Assembly: GCA_030748805.1 (NCBI GenBank)
Contig: JASMLG010000087.1
Span: 1-64,000 of the forward strand
Source of the DNA: Phycisphaerales bacterium
GTDB taxonomy: Bacteria; Planctomycetota; Phycisphaerae; Phycisphaerales; SM1A02
DNA: 64,000 nucleotides
Direction: 5' to 3'
This document shows, piece by piece, positions 43,401 through 51,243 of this stretch. Position 1 is the stretch's first letter, and each line of letters begins with the position of its first letter. A model generated the notes under the pieces. That model was not told the origin of the DNA and ran no database searches. It saw only the letters and a program-made list of their open reading frames with translations. A program made the position numbers and the translations under genes.

Positions 43401-44060
43401 ATGAACAACAAAAAACTTTTAGGCCTTATGGCCGGAGTTAGCTCCCTTGTACTGGCAGGAAGTGTATCAGCCGATTTTCTTGGTTTTGACGTTGAAGTAA
43501 TCAACTCAGGCATGAATGACGATTTTACTGGTGTGGCTATTGGTACAACCTATCGCATCTATGCTGTTATTGACTCTGGTGGTGAAGTAGATGCTATTTA
43601 TGGTGATTCAGCTAATCCACTTAGCGTTTCATCACAAACTAGTTTCTACCAACACGCACTCGGTAGTTATGGTGCACCAATGTCTGCATTGATTTTCATT
43701 TATCCAGCACTTGCATACGATAGTTTTGTAACTATTGGTCGCTTGACTGATCAAGACAACGCTATGATGGACATTGGCATTGATTGGACTGCATTCAATG
43801 CAGGTGGTGAAATCTATACCGACAACGGTACATGGTTTGCTACACCAGATGATGCGCAAGTACATGATCCAGGTGACGGTCGAATTCTTATCGGCCAATT
43901 TACATCCGATAGCTTTTTTGCTACCGGTACTGTAAGTTTGCAAGGTAAGAATGCAGATGGTTCCAACTGGAATGCACTCGGCGTTAACTGGATTCCAGCC
44001 CCAGGTGCTTTAGCACTATTGGGTCTTGCTGGTTTGGCTTCACGCCGACGTCGTATGTAA
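43401..44060 (+). CDS. Tandem secreted paralogue 6, PEP-CTERM-like tail
   Basis: The last copy (219 residues) has a signal peptide ending GSVSAD, then GGEVDAIYGDSANPLSVSS, TSFYQHALGSYGAPMSAL, DIGIDWTAFNAGGEI, TDNGTWFATPDDAQV and GRILIGQFT. The tail is PAPGALALLGLAGLAS followed by RRRRM, the only copy that does not end in K. It carries a 44-nt block identical to paralogue 4 (43719-43762). Function unknown. Confidence 0.82.
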   Translation: MNNKKLLGLMAGVSSLVLAGSVSADFLGFDVEVINSGMNDDFTGVAIGTTYRIYAVIDSGGEVDAIYGDSANPLSVSSQTSFYQHALGSYGAPMSALIFIYPALAYDSFVTIGRLTDQDNAMMDIGIDWTAFNAGGEIYTDNGTWFATPDDAQVHDPGDGRILIGQFTSDSFFATGTVSLQGKNADGSNWNALGVNWIPAPGALALLGLAGLASRRRRM

Positions 44061-44095
44061 TACGGCTAACTCAGCTAATTTATTAGCATACTCGT

Positions 44096-44125
44096 ACAAC
44101 ACCCCGATTTTTATCGGGGTGTTGT
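44096..44125. terminator. Strong hairpin between convergent genes
   Basis: ACAACACCCCGAT and ATCGGGGTGTTGT form a 13-bp perfect stem with a TTTT loop. There is no clear T-run on either side, but it lies between the convergent paralogue 6 and TPR-sulfotransferase genes and could stop transcription from both. Confidence 0.65.
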
Positions 44126-44172
44126 CTCGTATATACGGCATTGTTAGAGTTCTATCCTCATTGGTATAGATA

Positions 44173-44288
44173 CATGTCGAATAGGCAAGTCACTGAGCTG
44201 TTGGCTGTGACGTTCCTTCTAATTGTATGTTGCCTTTTTGTATTTTATCGTCGAATATGCTAGTCACTGAGTCGTTGGCTGTGACTGC
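44173..44288. repeat. Pair of direct repeats, each a hairpin
   Basis: Two units about 80 nt apart share GTCGAATA, then AGTCACTGAG, two variable bases, GTTGGCTGTGAC and CCTT. Each folds by pairing GTCAC with GTGAC. The two centre bases differ (CT in one, TC in the other). They may be a relative of the dispersed GTGACTGTCAC repeat. Confidence 0.6.
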
Positions 44289-44300
44289 CTTTTAAAAAGT

Positions 44301-45743
44301 TTAGATACCCAGAGAATCTCTAAGAGGGTCAAGTAGTTCTCCAAACCGTTCGTGTCTGGCAATCGATGAGTCGTAAATAGGTTTACGTACTTGATCCTGA
44401 CTTAATGTTATTACGGTTCTACCCGACTCCCAGAAACTCATGCATCTCTGATCAAATTCCAGACCACAATATTCAAGGATTCTTCTAGTCATTTCTTCTT
44501 GATTAGACACTAAATCCTCGTATGGAACGTTTAGGATTTTATTTCCAAGTAGTGATTCCCAGTGTCTCATCAACCGCATGTATTCATTGTAAAAGTGTCC
44601 GATTGAATGTAAATCACTAGCCCATGCGTTCGTGTGCGGTGGTAACTTTTGAGAAAAACAGGATACGCCCATAGGCAACGGGTTTCTAGTGCAATGAATA
44701 ATTTTTGCATCTGGAAATAACTTGTTGATAACACCTATATATTGAAAGTTACCAAGTTGTTTATCAACCAACACTTTTTCGGTTGTCTTTGAAGACGTTT
44801 CTTGAAGATATTTATTTGCAATTAATTCGAGTTTCTCAACATCAAATTGTGACCATATCTCTGATATTGGTCTGTTATCCAATTCTCTTTGAACTAAATT
44901 AGAGAGTGTCTCAATCTCACCGAGGCCATGTCCCAATGGATGTGCATCTATAATTTGTTCTGTTAGTGTTGATCCAGATCTAAGCATTCCAACAATGAAA
45001 ACTCGTGAAGAATCAGAGATAGTCGAACTAGGCATTGATGAATATGATTCAACTGGGAATGCCTTAATAATCTCATCATGCCTATTTACACAGTCATCAA
45101 TACTAAAACCGCCTGCAGATAATTTATTTCCCTCTTCATATGCTTCAAATGCGCTTTGGTATTCGCCTGCTTTCTCCATAGAACTTCCAAGAGTGAAGTA
45201 GAGAAGTCGTCTAGTCTCAAGCGGCTCGGACAATGCAGGAAGTTGCTTAAGTAAAACCTCAGCAGCAGCATGTGGGTCCCCATTTTCAATCAATGCTTTT
45301 GCGTAGACAATTTCGATAGTTAATTCGGCGTTTCCTTTTTTACAAATAGGTTCGACAAGTTTTAACGCCTTCTCAGAATCATTTAGCCTAAGCCATGTGT
45401 TTGCTTTTCCTGCAATTACTCCATGGTGATTTGGAGATAGTTTTAAAGCCATGTCATAGGATCTCAAGGCGTTACGAAAATCACCATGTGTAGTCAACAT
45501 GTCAGCAAGTAGACCATGATAATCAGCTCGCTTGTTATTTTTAGAAATTGCACTTCGGATAAGCTTGAACCCTTCTTCGTATTTTCCGGTAGAGTTACAA
45601 ACTTGTGCAAGTAGAGCCATCGCTAAGTCGTCACGTTTTTTCTCTGTTAAAACAGATCGGCACAAGTCCTCGGCTTGTTGTGATTGGCCAGACGCAATTG
45701 CGTTAATTGCTTGGATAAGTCGTGGATCTGTTTGTTTTGCCAT
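44301..45743 (-). CDS. TPR-sulfotransferase
   Basis: The N-terminal half is TPR repeats (for example FRNALRSYDMALKLSPNHHG), and the C-terminal half is a PAPS-dependent sulfotransferase: RVFIVGMLRSGSTLTEQIID is the 5'-phosphosulfate loop and AKIIHCTRNPLPMGVSCF the 3'-phosphate-binding segment. Such fusions are common in Planctomycetota and related phyla and may sulfate proteins or polysaccharides. The ATG overlaps the rho stop codon by 1 nt, so it is coupled to rho. Another sulfotransferase lies at 62.5 kb. Confidence 0.88.
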   Translation of the reverse strand: MAKQTDPRLIQAINAIASGQSQQAEDLCRSVLTEKKRDDLAMALLAQVCNSTGKYEEGFKLIRSAISKNNKRADYHGLLADMLTTHGDFRNALRSYDMALKLSPNHHGVIAGKANTWLRLNDSEKALKLVEPICKKGNAELTIEIVYAKALIENGDPHAAAEVLLKQLPALSEPLETRRLLYFTLGSSMEKAGEYQSAFEAYEEGNKLSAGGFSIDDCVNRHDEIIKAFPVESYSSMPSSTISDSSRVFIVGMLRSGSTLTEQIIDAHPLGHGLGEIETLSNLVQRELDNRPISEIWSQFDVEKLELIANKYLQETSSKTTEKVLVDKQLGNFQYIGVINKLFPDAKIIHCTRNPLPMGVSCFSQKLPPHTNAWASDLHSIGHFYNEYMRLMRHWESLLGNKILNVPYEDLVSNQEEMTRRILEYCGLEFDQRCMSFWESGRTVITLSQDQVRKPIYDSSIARHERFGELLDPLRDSLGI

Positions 45744-46885
45744 TATCCACCTACAAGTTGCTCATTTGTCTCGAATCTTTCAAGAGCAGCAAGTAATTGT
45801 TTTATTTGCATAGGCGGTTTCATATTTAAAAGTCGCCTTCTTAGTGCTATGACTGTTTTGCATTCTTCTGGGCTCATCAAAAGATCTTCTTTCCTGGTTC
45901 CTGAAGCAGCAAGGTTGATTGCGGGATATAAACGCTGGTCTGATATTGAACGGTCAAGAATTAACTCCATATTACCAGTTCCCTTGAACTCCTCAAAGAT
46001 AATTTGATCTGCTCTGGATCCAGTGTCAACTAGGCAACTTGCAATTATTGTAAGAGAGCCATCTTGTTCAACGTTTCTAGCAGCACCAAATAATTGTTTT
46101 GGAACTTCAAGTGCTTTAGCATCTAGCCCTCCAGACATCGTTCGTCCACTACTGGCGTGTTTTTTCGAATTGTTGAATGCTCTTCCTAGACGAGTTAAGG
46201 AATCAAGAAGAACAACAACATCACGTCCCGCTTCAAGTTTACGCTTTGCTCTTTCGATTGCCATGATTCCTAGTTCAATGTGCTCATCAATATCCTGATC
46301 GTTTGAACTTGCAAGAACTTCTGCGGGAACTGTTCGTTTGAATTCGGTTACTTCTTCTGGTCTTTCGTCAATTAGGAGCGCAACAACTTCAATTTCAGGG
46401 TGGTTATAGTTGATGCCCTGCGCTATGTTTTGAAGTAGAACTGTCTTTCCGGCTTTTGGAGGAGCAACAATGAGACCTCGGGTTCCATAACCAATTGGGC
46501 AAAACAGATCAATCAAACGGCAAGCGGGGGGGCAGCCCCTATGTTCAAGTGTTATTCTTGGTTGTGGATCGATGACGGTCATTTCATCAAATGGTGTATG
46601 TTTTGCATACATCTTTGGATCTATGCCTTCTATTGCAGTAATTTCAGAAACTACGGGACGAACGTTTCTTGGCTTACCTTTTTTTTTATTTTTTGATTTC
46701 TTATGGATGACCGTCGTTGTAAGCATCTGTCCGATTCGGAGAGGGTATTCTTCTTTTAACTTGACTGGGACGAATGGATCTGTCTCTGCGCAAACTGGTC
46801 CGTTTCTCCATTGGCGCAATCGTCCTTCGTGAGGGGTTTCCCAATCAAGGAAACCAGTAATAGTTTCTGTCTTTGCTTCTGTCAT
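45743..46885 (-). CDS. rho: Transcription termination factor Rho, short N-terminus
   Basis: Rho is a hexameric RNA helicase that ends transcription. The ATPase domain is complete: PIGYGTRGLIVAPPKAGKT (Walker A 141-148), ALLIDERPEEVTEF, VVVLLDSLTRLGRAFN, the Q-loop region SGGLDAKALEVPKQLFGAAR, and DTGSRADQIIFEEFKGTGNM. The N-terminus is unusual: the helical Rho_N domain is absent, and the OB-fold that normally has the RNA-binding GFGFLR motif reads only weakly as such (GRLRQWRNGPVC), followed by a basic KKSKNKKKGKP loop. It has 380 residues against about 419 in E. coli. Confidence 0.92.
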   Translation of the reverse strand: MTEAKTETITGFLDWETPHEGRLRQWRNGPVCAETDPFVPVKLKEEYPLRIGQMLTTTVIHKKSKNKKKGKPRNVRPVVSEITAIEGIDPKMYAKHTPFDEMTVIDPQPRITLEHRGCPPACRLIDLFCPIGYGTRGLIVAPPKAGKTVLLQNIAQGINYNHPEIEVVALLIDERPEEVTEFKRTVPAEVLASSNDQDIDEHIELGIMAIERAKRKLEAGRDVVVLLDSLTRLGRAFNNSKKHASSGRTMSGGLDAKALEVPKQLFGAARNVEQDGSLTIIASCLVDTGSRADQIIFEEFKGTGNMELILDRSISDQRLYPAINLAASGTRKEDLLMSPEECKTVIALRRRLLNMKPPMQIKQLLAALERFETNEQLVGG

Positions 46886-46918
46886 GTTGTTCCTGATGCC
46901 CCGTTTCCCAGTATGCGT

Positions 46919-46949
46919 AGTATATCCGATTGTCGATTGACGTATTCAA
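46919..46949 (-). promoter_or_regulatory. Candidate promoter of rho
   Basis: On the minus strand TATACT (46924-46919) is a strong -10. The best -35, TTGAAT (46949-46944), is 19 nt away, longer than ideal. The leader would be about 25 nt. Confidence 0.35.
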
Positions 46950-46981
46950 ATAAAGGTGCTCAGATTTTCCTACAGAGTTAA

Positions 46982-47980
46982 TTAATGCTTTCTAGCCGAA
47001 ACAGGAGTAGTCGAGAGTTCGATGGCGATTTCTGCAGCTACTGCTGCGTTATTGCACAGTAGGGCTAGGTTTGCAACTAAAGATTTGCCTTTGGTTATGT
47101 TAGCCAATTGGTTCAGAAGAAAAGTGGTTCGAGTAGTTGATGGCAAATGCATTGCAGCCCAATCATGTTCTGCTCTGTCTAGGGTTTCTCTAACTGTTCC
47201 ATTTTCAAGTGCAACATCATTGGGTACAGGAATCGTTGCCAAGATAGCGGAGTCCATCTGTAAATGTAGCCAATGATATTTGCAAATATCAGCTACTTCA
47301 GATGGTGAATCAACTTTGTGTACTTTTGGGTCGGTCTTTAAATTGTTTTCAATGAATCTTGGAAATGTATTACTTCCAAGTCCTAATACTGGAACACCAA
47401 TTGTTTCCAAGGACTCAACGGTAGCGTGGATATCAAGAATGGACTTTGCTCCGCTTGATACAACGCAGGTTGGAGTTGTGGCTAGTGCTGTTAGATCTGA
47501 TGAAACGTCGAAACCCTGAGTCCAGTTTTTATGTATACCACCAATTCCACCTGTAGCAAAAACTCGAATTGGATGTTCATCTGAGATGAGTCTGCAAGCA
47601 TGCAGGGTTGCTGAAACGGTTGTTCCTGCTGAATTTCCAGATTGAATTGTTTGTGCGAAAGAAGATAACGAAACCTTTCCCGATTTAGGGTCATTGCAAA
47701 GTTCTACAATTTCTTCTGGAGACAATCCTATGCGCAGTGTTCCATTCACAACCGCTATCCATGCTGGGATAGCACCATTTGATTTAATTGCTAAGGTCAT
47801 TGATTGAGCTAGAGCTACATTAATTGGTATGTCAGCATCTATAACAATCGGTCTTTCACCAAATGATTCGTTCCATGGAGTCCTTGGAAGACCTGCAGTT
47901 AGTACCGCTGTCTCTAATGCTACAACAGGACTGCAGTTAGCAAGAGCATTTCGAACTTCATCAGATATGTAGACACTCAT
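46982..47980 (-). CDS. psuG: Pseudouridine-5'-phosphate glycosidase
   Basis: PsuG splits pseudouridine 5'-phosphate into uracil and ribose 5-phosphate. The sequence has the family's VVALETAVLTAGLPRTPW start, the IPAWIAVVNGTLRIGL segment, FATGGIGGIHKNW, DVSSDLTALA and SSGAKSILDI motifs. At 332 residues it is of normal size. The usual partner kinase psuK is not adjacent. Its ATG overlaps the DEAD-box helicase stop by 4 nt, an unusual pairing that links RNA unwinding and modified-nucleotide recycling in one transcript. Confidence 0.9.
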   Translation of the reverse strand: MSVYISDEVRNALANCSPVVALETAVLTAGLPRTPWNESFGERPIVIDADIPINVALAQSMTLAIKSNGAIPAWIAVVNGTLRIGLSPEEIVELCNDPKSGKVSLSSFAQTIQSGNSAGTTVSATLHACRLISDEHPIRVFATGGIGGIHKNWTQGFDVSSDLTALATTPTCVVSSGAKSILDIHATVESLETIGVPVLGLGSNTFPRFIENNLKTDPKVHKVDSPSEVADICKYHWLHLQMDSAILATIPVPNDVALENGTVRETLDRAEHDWAAMHLPSTTRTTFLLNQLANITKGKSLVANLALLCNNAAVAAEIAIELSTTPVSARKH

Positions 47981-49341
47981 CGTTTTCTTGTACGAACTCG
48001 TCCACCCATACGCTTGTTTGGAAGATCTTTTGGAACAATTCCTCCTGGGAAACTTGTATCATCCTTACCCTCTTGCTCGCTTGGGATATCAACTCTTGTT
48101 CGACTTTTTCCTTGTCGAGTTTCTTCAATTCGACCCTCTTCTTTCTTACGTTTTTCTTTAACTGCTCTGGGTTCTTCTCCTGGTTTGAAATCAGGGTATT
48201 CTTTAATCGGGATTTCAACGTTAGTCAGGGTTTCGATTTGTGTAAGCATTTGACCCTGTTCAGGTGTAACAAACATCCACGCAATTCCCCCTCGACCAGC
48301 TCTTGCAGTTCTACCAATACGATGAACGTAAATCTCAGGATCTTCTGGTACATCATAGTTAATTACGTGGGTAATATTTTCAACGTCGATTCCTCTTGAT
48401 GCAAGGTCTGATGCAATTAGAACACTTAGTTTGCCACCCCGTAATTGTTGCATCACACTATTACGCTTGTTTTGTTGTAGGTCACCATGAATTGCTGCAG
48501 CGTCAATTTCTTTCTTTTGTAGAAATTTAGTTAATTTGTCTACAGTTGCTTTTGTCTTACAAAAGATGAGAGTCATAACCGCTTCTTCGTGAGTAAGCAA
48601 ATGGTATAGCAGTCGTTGCTTGTCCCATGGTTGAACGGATAAATATTCTTGAGAAACCTGATCAACAGTTAAAGAGCCGGAAGATGATGTAACGTCAAGT
48701 TGCTGAGGATTATTCATGTATTTTTTTGAAAGACGATTAATCTCATCAGAAATTGTCGCAGAGACAAATATTGTTTGATGTTTTTGCTTTAGCCCACCTA
48801 GAATTTTACGTATGTCATCTCGAAAACCTATATCGAGCATCCTGTCTACTTCATCTAGAATTGCTATTCGGATTTTGTTGTATGGGAGATGCCCTCGTTG
48901 GTGCATGTCCATAACTCTTCCTGGAGTTCCCACAATTATCTGAGGTTTTTTTTCCAGTTTTGTGATTTGAACAGAAATTTTTTGACCACCATAAACAGGA
49001 ACGGCATGGTGGTTTGTGAATTCACCCAAATCATTGAGTTCGGTAGCAACTTGAATTGCTAATTCTCTGGTTGGAACAAGTATAAGGCATCCAAAGGAAT
49101 CTTCTTCATTAAGTATTTGCAAAACGGGTAACCCGAAGGCAGCCGTTTTGCCAGAACCTGTCCTAGATTGACCTAGAATATCGGTTCCAGAAATAGCGAG
49201 AGGAATCAGTTTTGACTGAATTATGGTGGGATTAATAAATCCCGCCTTATCTACACTCTGTTGCAAATCACTATTTAGACCAAGATTAGCAAATGTGTTC
49301 TGCGTATCGAATATATCAAGATTGGTTTTATCGGTGGACAT
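47977..49341 (-). CDS. DEAD-box RNA helicase
   Basis: This is an RhlE/DeaD-type RNA helicase of 454 residues with a Q-motif (FANLGLNSDLQQSV), Walker A SRTGSGKTAAFG, PTRELA, motif II as DEVD (in AILDEVDRMLDIGF) rather than DEAD, SAT, and HRIGRTARAGRGG. The last about 70 residues are charged and Arg/Lys-rich, ending GGRVRTRKR, which would bind RNA. The ATG at 49341 is chosen because the residues before it are unlike the family. Confidence 0.9.
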   Translation of the reverse strand: MSTDKTNLDIFDTQNTFANLGLNSDLQQSVDKAGFINPTIIQSKLIPLAISGTDILGQSRTGSGKTAAFGLPVLQILNEEDSFGCLILVPTRELAIQVATELNDLGEFTNHHAVPVYGGQKISVQITKLEKKPQIIVGTPGRVMDMHQRGHLPYNKIRIAILDEVDRMLDIGFRDDIRKILGGLKQKHQTIFVSATISDEINRLSKKYMNNPQQLDVTSSSGSLTVDQVSQEYLSVQPWDKQRLLYHLLTHEEAVMTLIFCKTKATVDKLTKFLQKKEIDAAAIHGDLQQNKRNSVMQQLRGGKLSVLIASDLASRGIDVENITHVINYDVPEDPEIYVHRIGRTARAGRGGIAWMFVTPEQGQMLTQIETLTNVEIPIKEYPDFKPGEEPRAVKEKRKKEEGRIEETRQGKSRTRVDIPSEQEGKDDTSFPGGIVPKDLPNKRMGGRVRTRKR

Positions 49342-49429
49342 TTGTATCAAAATGATTATGGTAAGATTGAACAGCGGACGATACAACCCATAGAGGAGTT
49401 TGTTTAGGTTTTGTCTGAGAATTGCATGG

Positions 49430-50650
49430 ATGCATTTATTTCACACTACACATCAAAGTACTGTTCAGATTGATCTTGGAGCTATTAATCACAATTGCTG
49501 CCAGATATCTAATCATGTAGGATCTGATTGTGATCTGTGTGCTGTGATAAAACAAGATGGATATGGGCTTGGAGCATCTAGGGTTTCTTCAGTTCTAAGT
49601 AAACATGCTAATCTTCTTGCAGTTTATGGTCCTGATGAGGCGGGCGATCTTTTGGTTGAAGGCGGGTGGAATACGCCTATTTTAATTCTTGCTCCAGTAT
49701 ATTCAGTTGATCGGTTTCATCCTGTATTCCAGGGTATATCTACAGGACTTGTACATTTTGTTGTTCATGGAGATCACCACTTGGAATCACTAGGCGAACA
49801 ATCTGATAGGTGTGCCAAGAAATTAAATATCCAAGTAAAAATAGACACAGGTCTTCATCGAGCCGGATGCGAATTATCGAAGGCAAAAATGCTTATTGAA
49901 AAAGTTCAAAGAGATAGAAGATTTGAATTGACAGGTGTCTTAACTCATTTTTCGTCCGCTGTGGATGACGAACAATTAACAAAACTTCAACATGACCGCT
50001 TCGATCAAGTTATTCATACTCTTTCAACTCCTCTTTCAACCAATTGTGTTTTGCACGAAGCGAATACTGCTGCTACTGTTCAGTGGAAGTGGACTCATCG
50101 TGATATGGTTAGGGTAGGGTTAGCATGGCTTGGGTCAGTACCCAATGGTGTTTGTCACGAAATTGATTTTAGGCCAGTTATTGCTTGGCGATCTCGGTTG
50201 GCACATGTTCGTAAAGTAGAAGTTGGGGAAAGAGTTGGATATTCCGGTAAATGGTCTGCTTCTCGTTCATCATCTATAGGGAATGTTCCGGTTGGTTACG
50301 CTTCAGGGTTTCCAATGGGAGTAGGAACAGATGGTAATTGCGAGTGCGCATACGTTAGGGTCTTCGATAACAAGTTTGATAATTTATTGGGAGAAGCACC
50401 TGTTGTAGGTAGTGTGTGCATGGATCAAATTTCAATAGATTTAACAGATGTTTCTGGAAGCGGAGTTGGTTGTGGAATCGAGTTGATATCCGCAGATATA
50501 ACAAGCAAATCTTCTCTTGAATACCTAGCAAAGATTGCAGGAGTTGTACCTCATGCCATTGTCAGCCGGATATCTCCTAAGGTACATCGCTCCTACTTAT
50601 CTTCTAACGCAAATCTGGACACCGTAAGCATACACCGCAAACACGCTTAG
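49430..50650 (+). CDS. alr: Alanine racemase
   Basis: This PLP enzyme supplies D-alanine for peptidoglycan. The PLP lysine is in LCAVIKQDGYGLGA, with the signature VGSVCMDQISIDLTD and the second active-site tyrosine region GERVGYSGKW. The frame is open from a TTG at 49400, where GAGGAG is too close to be useful; ATG 49430 puts the family start (TVQIDLGAINHNC) about 10 residues in. It is divergent from the helicase gene. Confidence 0.9.
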   Translation: MHLFHTTHQSTVQIDLGAINHNCCQISNHVGSDCDLCAVIKQDGYGLGASRVSSVLSKHANLLAVYGPDEAGDLLVEGGWNTPILILAPVYSVDRFHPVFQGISTGLVHFVVHGDHHLESLGEQSDRCAKKLNIQVKIDTGLHRAGCELSKAKMLIEKVQRDRRFELTGVLTHFSSAVDDEQLTKLQHDRFDQVIHTLSTPLSTNCVLHEANTAATVQWKWTHRDMVRVGLAWLGSVPNGVCHEIDFRPVIAWRSRLAHVRKVEVGERVGYSGKWSASRSSSIGNVPVGYASGFPMGVGTDGNCECAYVRVFDNKFDNLLGEAPVVGSVCMDQISIDLTDVSGSGVGCGIELISADITSKSSLEYLAKIAGVVPHAIVSRISPKVHRSYLSSNANLDTVSIHRKHA

Positions 50651-50794
50651 CACGCAAGTACTTAAGAGTGCTGAAAGTAGCGAAAGTAGCGAAAGTGCCG
50701 AAAGTGCCAAAGGAGTACCGAACGGTCGTAGTACCGAAGAGTACCGAAGGGTCAGACCCCCGGTCTGACCAGGTGTCAGACCGGGGGTCTGTCC
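50651..50794. repeat. Short tandem repeats and palindrome pair after alr
   Basis: A run of four 9-nt units (GAAAGTAGC or GAAAGTGCC) is followed by several GTACCGAA units. Next comes GGTCAGACC-CCC-GGTCTGACC (50750-50770) and a second, inverted form at about 50773-50794 (TGTCAGACCGGGGGTCTGTCC). The two palindromes can also pair with each other. GGTCAGACC palindromes are widespread repeats in bacterial genomes. Confidence 0.7.
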
Positions 50795-50888
50795 ACTAAT
50801 TTATATGAATATTCTTCTTGAATAACCCAATAAAAACACGATTTATAGGTACGAAAGGGCAGGTATGATTTTTTTCGCTCTGGTGCCA

Positions 50889-50923
50889 GGTCAGGGGTCA
50901 GACCCCTGGTCTGACCCCTGACC
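50889..50923. repeat. Large palindrome with GGTCAGACC-type core
   Basis: GGTCAGGGGTCAGAC and GTCTGACCCCTGACC form a 15-bp perfect stem around CCCTG, and the flanking bases partly continue the pairing. It is the same repeat type as at 50750-50794 and lies directly after the terminator of candidate sRNA B (minus strand). Confidence 0.75.
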
Positions 50924-50930
50924 TGACCCC

Positions 50931-50963
50931 AAAAAAACGGTTCCCGCCACTTGTGGCGGGAAC
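50931..50963 (-). terminator. Intrinsic terminator of candidate RNA B
   Basis: On the minus strand GTTCCCGCCAC and GTGGCGGGAAC form an 11-bp perfect stem, followed by CG and seven T residues. Confidence 0.9.
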
Positions 50964-51100
50964 TAGCGTTTTGGAGAGAGAGGAGAGAGAGTTTTTGACG
51001 AATGTTGTCGAGCCCAAGAAACGCAATGAGCTAGGTGGGTCGGCCCTTAGGCGGTCCCTTGTGTGTTGCTCTAGTTACTTGGGCTCGAAAACACACATCT
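50931..51100 (-). ncRNA. Candidate structured RNA B (long hairpin, UC tract, terminator)
   Basis: On the minus strand, bases 51099-51078 pair with 51018-50997 into a stem of about 22 positions with only two mismatches, its core being CGAGCCCAAG with CTTGGGCTCG. The closed part has an internal loop, then GAGC/GCTC, GGG/CCC and GCC-TAAG-GGC. A UC tract (50973-50991) and an intrinsic terminator follow. The rod with a central bubble and length of about 170 nt resembles 6S RNA in shape, but I see no sequence proof. There is no ORF on this strand. Confidence 0.6.
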
Positions 51101-51243
51101 GTTCCATCAATCTATCGGTAACTAACCAAAGGAAGTTAACGAAAGTATGAAAAAAAATGCAAAGACCGATAACACAAAAGAATCGTGATCATAGGGCGAT
51201 ACACGTATATGATGTATTTGTGCAAAAATTATCTAGCAAACAC

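Noticed and set aside
44173..44288. CRISPR array
   Set aside because: Only two units, self-folding, and no cas gene in the window.
50651..50930. Integration or attachment site of a mobile element
   Set aside because: No integrase, no flanking direct repeats and no change of gene content around it; a simple repeat patch explains it.
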